NCBI GenBank assembly: GCA_015661715.1
Contig: DQVN01000072.1
Location: 1 to 18,910, forward strand
From: Sulfurivirga caldicuralii
GTDB taxonomy: Bacteria; Pseudomonadota; Gammaproteobacteria; Thiomicrospirales; Thiomicrospiraceae
Reading direction: 5' to 3'
DNA: 18,910 bases
Made by a program: the position numbers and the translations under genes. Positions 16,638-18,910 of the stretch are shown here, in pieces. The notes below the pieces were generated by a model, which did no database searches, had not been told where the DNA came from, and saw nothing but the letters and a program-made list of their open reading frames with translations. Within the stretch, counting starts at the first letter, position 1, and each line of letters opens with the position of its first letter.

Positions 16638-16931
16638 TCACACATCCGGGCATTGATACCACGCCGTATAGGGCCCCATGTTATACACTTCGGAAAACCC
16701 CATCATCTGCAGAATCTGCTGCGCCATATGGGAGCGGCTGCCGGAGCGGCAGAACACGATCACCGGTCGGTTCTTGTCCAGTTCACCCGCCCGCGCCTCC
16801 AGCTCCTGCAGTGGAATATTGATGGCCCCCGGCAGTTTACTCATGGCAAACTCCGCCGGCGTACGCACATCCACAAATTGCGCATCCTTTTCCTTGATCA
16901 GCTTTTTTGTCTCGTCACAGGAAATAAACAT
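16638..16931 (-). CDS. Single-domain rhodanese-like sulfurtransferase
   Basis: This 97-residue protein consists of one rhodanese domain. It has VDVRTPAEFA (20-29), GAINIPLQEL (35-44), and the active-site loop CRSGSRS (61-67) with Cys61 as persulfide carrier. The six-residue loop is the type found in GlpE and PspE and fits sulfane sulfur transfer rather than phosphatase activity. No signal peptide is present, so it is cytoplasmic. The ATG at 16931 has AAGGG six bases upstream, better than a TTG two codons earlier. A TTGTCA -35 candidate lies at 16975-16980 but its -10 is weak. The sulfur acceptor is unknown; a link to SufS is possible but unsupported by position. Confidence 0.9.
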   Translation of the reverse strand: MFISCDETKKLIKEKDAQFVDVRTPAEFAMSKLPGAINIPLQELEARAGELDKNRPVIVFCRSGSRSHMAQQILQMMGFSEVYNMGPYTAWYQCPDV

Positions 16932-17018
16932 TGCCAACCCTTTTATAAATTCTGTTAATCCTTAGCAATAAGCCTGACAAATATTAGCGGATCAGACGCA
17001 TAAACGCCAGCTCAAACG

Positions 17019-17510
17019 CTAAACCGGAACAAACAATAGCGCATACATCAACCAGATAACCAGCAAAGCATAGAGCGCCGCCAGCAAATCATCCAGCATC
17101 ACGCCCCACCCCCCGGGTGTCTGATGCTCCAGCATCCGGATGGGCGGCGGCTTGAGAATATCGAACAGACGAAATAGAGCAAACCCTAGCAGCCACCATA
17201 ACGGTGTTTGCGCCGGCAACAGCGCCACCACCAAGCCAATGGCCACCATTTCATCCCAGACAATGCCCGGATGATCATTGACACCGGTGGCATCAATGCC
17301 CGCCTGGCAAATGCGCGCGCCAAAGACCAGGCCCAGCAATACAATCGCCCACAGCAGCCAAGGCTGATATAACACCATGGGAATGGCCAGCAGCCAGCCC
17401 ACCAGCGTCCCTGCCGTTCCCGGGGCTTTGGGGGCCAGGCCACTGCCAAAACCAAATGCCAGCATCAATGCCGGTTCATCCTGTAATTGAGACCAGGCGG
17501 GTTTTTTCAT
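17019..17510 (-). CDS. pgpA: PgpA, phosphatidylglycerophosphatase A
   Basis: PgpA dephosphorylates phosphatidylglycerophosphate to phosphatidylglycerol at the inner membrane. The 163-residue protein has the family start GFGSGLAPKAPGTAGTLVG, several membrane segments (about 39-68, 90-112, 143-161), DEMVAIGLVV in the middle, and GGWGVMLDDLLAALYA near the end. Length is close to the E. coli protein (172). It begins 3 bases after argG, so the two are co-transcribed; elsewhere pgpA usually follows thiL, which is absent here. The psd gene for another phospholipid enzyme starts just beyond argG, in the opposite direction. Confidence 0.94.
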   Translation of the reverse strand: MKKPAWSQLQDEPALMLAFGFGSGLAPKAPGTAGTLVGWLLAIPMVLYQPWLLWAIVLLGLVFGARICQAGIDATGVNDHPGIVWDEMVAIGLVVALLPAQTPLWWLLGFALFRLFDILKPPPIRMLEHQTPGGWGVMLDDLLAALYALLVIWLMYALLFVPV

Positions 17511-17513
17511 CGG

Positions 17514-18725
17514 TTAACGATGCCGGCGCGCCAAACTTTTCAGCCGCAGGGCATTGAGTTTGATAAAGCCCTCGGCATCCTTCTGATCATAAGCGCCCTC
17601 GTCGTCCTCAAAAGTGGCGATCTTCTCATCAAACAGGCTGTAGGGGGATTTACGTCCCACCACCATCACACTGCCCTTATATAGCTTGACGCGCACCGTG
17701 CCGGTGACAAACTGCTGGGTTTGATCAATGGCTGCCTGCAGCATCTCCCGCTCCGGGGCAAACCAGAACCCGTTGTAGATCAGCTTGGCATAACGGGGCA
17801 TCAGCTCATCCTTCATGTGCGCCGCCTCGCGGTCCAACGTGATGGACTCAATGGCCCGATGGGCCTTCAGCATAATCGTGCCCGCAGGTGTCTCATAGCA
17901 ACCGCGGGATTTCATGCCCACAAAACGGTTTTCCACAATATCCGTGCGCCCCACGCCATGCTCACCCCCCACTTTATTCAAATACACCATCACCTCGGCT
18001 GGAGACATGCGCTGGCCATCGATGCCGACCAGGTCGCCGCGTTCATATTCCAGCGCCAGATAGCGCGGCGTATCCGGCGCCTGTTCAGGTGAGACTGTCC
18101 AGCGCCACATGCTCTCTTCCGGCTCGTTCCACGGATCTTCCAACAGCCCCCCTTCATAGGAGATATGCAACAGATTGGCATCCATGGAATAAGGCGACTG
18201 CTTGCCTTTTTTATTCTCGATGGGAATGCCGTGGGATGCGGCGTAGGCCATCAGCTTTTCCCGTGAATTCAGATCCCACTCCCGCCACGGAGCGATTACC
18301 TTGATATCCGGATTCAAGGCATAGGCATTGAGCTCAAAGCGTACCTGGTCGTTACCCTTGCCGGTGGCGCCGTGGGCAATGGCGTCCGCCCCTGTCTCTT
18401 CGGCAATCTCCACCAACCGCTTGGCAATCAGCGGGCGGGCGATGGAGGTGCCCAAAAGATACTCGCCCTCATAGATGGCATTGGCCCGGAACATGGGAAA
18501 AACATAATCGCGGGCGAATGTTTCCTGCAAATCCTCGATATATATTTCCTTGATGCCCATGGCCTGCGCCTTGGCGCGGGCTGGTTCTACCTCTTCTCCC
18601 TGGCCGATATCTGCGGTGAAGGTGACCACTTCACAATCATAGGCTTCCTGCAACCACTTAGCGATAATGGATGTATCCAGCCCGCCAGAGTATGCTAATA
18701 CCACTTTATTGATCCGATCTTTCAT
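17514..18725 (-). CDS. argG: ArgG, argininosuccinate synthase
   Basis: ArgG joins citrulline and aspartate with ATP to form argininosuccinate, the penultimate step of arginine synthesis. The 403-residue protein has the N-type ATP pyrophosphatase P-loop AYSGGLDTS (10-18) and [10 protein letters not shown]. It also has [15 protein letters not shown] for citrulline and aspartate binding, followed by [17 protein letters not shown] and [11 protein letters not shown]. Length matches the ~400-residue class seen in Pseudomonas rather than the 447-residue E. coli form. The start at 18725 has AGGG seven bases upstream; the longer frame from 18758 would begin inside the promoter. No ArgR box was recognised. 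Confidence 0.98.
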   Translation of the reverse strand: MKDRINKVVLAYSGGLDTSIIAKWLQEAYDCEVVTFTADIGQGEEVEPARAKAQAMGIKEIYIEDLQETFARDYVFPMFRANAIYEGEYLLGTSIARPLIAKRLVEIAEETGADAIAHGATGKGNDQVRFELNAYALNPDIKVIAPWREWDLNSREKLMAYAASHGIPIENKKGKQSPYSMDANLLHISYEGGLLEDPWNEPEESMWRWTVSPEQAPDTPRYLALEYERGDLVGIDGQRMSPAEVMVYLNKVGGEHGVGRTDIVENRFVGMKSRGCYETPAGTIMLKAHRAIESITLDREAAHMKDELMPRYAKLIYNGFWFAPEREMLQAAIDQTQQFVTGTVRVKLYKGSVMVVGRKSPYSLFDEKIATFEDDEGAYDQKDAEGFIKLNALRLKSLARRHR

Positions 18726-18757
18726 CCCTGCACCCTGTTCGTTTAAAATTGGCGGCA

Positions 18758-18763
18758 ATTATA
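18758..18763 (-). promoter_or_regulatory. Perfect -10 box of argG
   Basis: The minus strand carries TATAAT at 18758-18763, placing the start of transcription near 18750 and leaving a leader of about 25 bases with the argG ribosome site. At 16-18-base spacing the -35 region is GC-rich (CGGGCG or GGGCGA) and unlike consensus, so an activator or a repressor-independent weak promoter is possible. Confidence 0.55.
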
Positions 18764-18785
18764 CCGCAACCCTTGGAATTCGCCC

Positions 18786-18910
18786 GTGGCACTTGCACAC
18801 TACCTCAAAGTCCTGCCCCAATATTTGATCCCGCAGCATACCCTCTCAAGCGCCATCCACTGGCTGGCCACACGCCAGACCCCCTGGCTTAAAAATACCC
18901 TGATCCGCGG
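18786..18910 (+). CDS. psd: Phosphatidylserine decarboxylase, N-terminal fragment cut by the window edge
   Basis: Reading from GTG at 18786 gives an open frame of 41 codons to the edge. It contains HYLKVLPQYLIPQHTLS and SAIHWLATRQTPWLKNTLIR, which match the usual N-terminus of proteobacterial Psd (QYLLPxHxLSRLxGWLA and KNxLIxxF patterns). Psd decarboxylates phosphatidylserine to phosphatidylethanolamine at the inner membrane; its catalytic LGST site would lie beyond the window. GGAA sits seven bases before the GTG, and an in-frame stop at 18744-18746 with no other start between supports this start. It is divergent from argG across 60 bases. I saw no confident plus-strand promoter. Confidence 0.72.
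   Translation, partial: MALAHYLKVLPQYLIPQHTLSSAIHWLATRQTPWLKNTLIR

Overview
This window reads as a chromosomal segment of a gammaproteobacterium. The main evidence is the block lepA-lepB-rnc-era-recO-pdxJ in the order typical of that class, together with gammaproteobacterial-type ZnuABC, BolA, PgpA and a ~400-residue ArgG. Base composition is moderately GC-rich and similar throughout. I see no transposase, integrase, phage gene, tRNA, rRNA or CRISPR array. Every gene sits tightly against its neighbours and no gene-free stretch exceeds about 130 bases. Genus and lifestyle cannot be read from these genes.

Left third (1-9083). A leftward series runs znuA (zinc-binding protein), a shortened CobW/COG0523-like P-loop protein, sufB, sufC, sufD, sufS and an unrecognised cysteine-free 106-residue protein. 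Zinc capture is thus placed upstream of iron-sulfur cluster assembly. A good sigma70-type promoter lies just upstream of sufB, and its -10 box falls inside a perfect 9-bp inverted repeat resembling an IscR type-1 operator. The suf genes can therefore be expressed apart from znuA. A terminator-like hairpin separates sufBCD from sufS. A second strong promoter points left out of the window at 78-105. znuC and znuB run rightward from znuA, and the znuA and znuC start codons share bases within one CATG. bolA and a secreted DUF302 protein follow on the minus strand.

Middle (9084-15143). A plant-type [2Fe-2S] ferredoxin runs rightward and meets pdxJ at a strong hairpin terminator. From right to left, lepA, lepB, rnc, era, recO and pdxJ form a compact leftward operon joining translation (LepA), protein export (LepB), RNA processing (RNase III), ribosome assembly (Era), DNA repair (RecO) and vitamin B6 synthesis (PdxJ). 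Two of its junctions are ATGA stop/start overlaps.

Right (15144-18910). Leftward genes are argG, pgpA, a single-domain rhodanese with a clear intrinsic terminator, and a sodium/dicarboxylate symporter. A large imperfect hairpin lies between the symporter and lepA. At the right edge a rightward frame from a GTG at 18786 reads as the N-terminus of phosphatidylserine decarboxylase, divergent from argG.

Most of the window is conserved housekeeping DNA. The parts that deserve attention are the zinc/COG0523-like/Suf arrangement, the dyad promoter of sufB, the zero-length znuA/znuC divergent junction, and the unrecognised gene after sufS. No wholly new system can be claimed from sequence alone.
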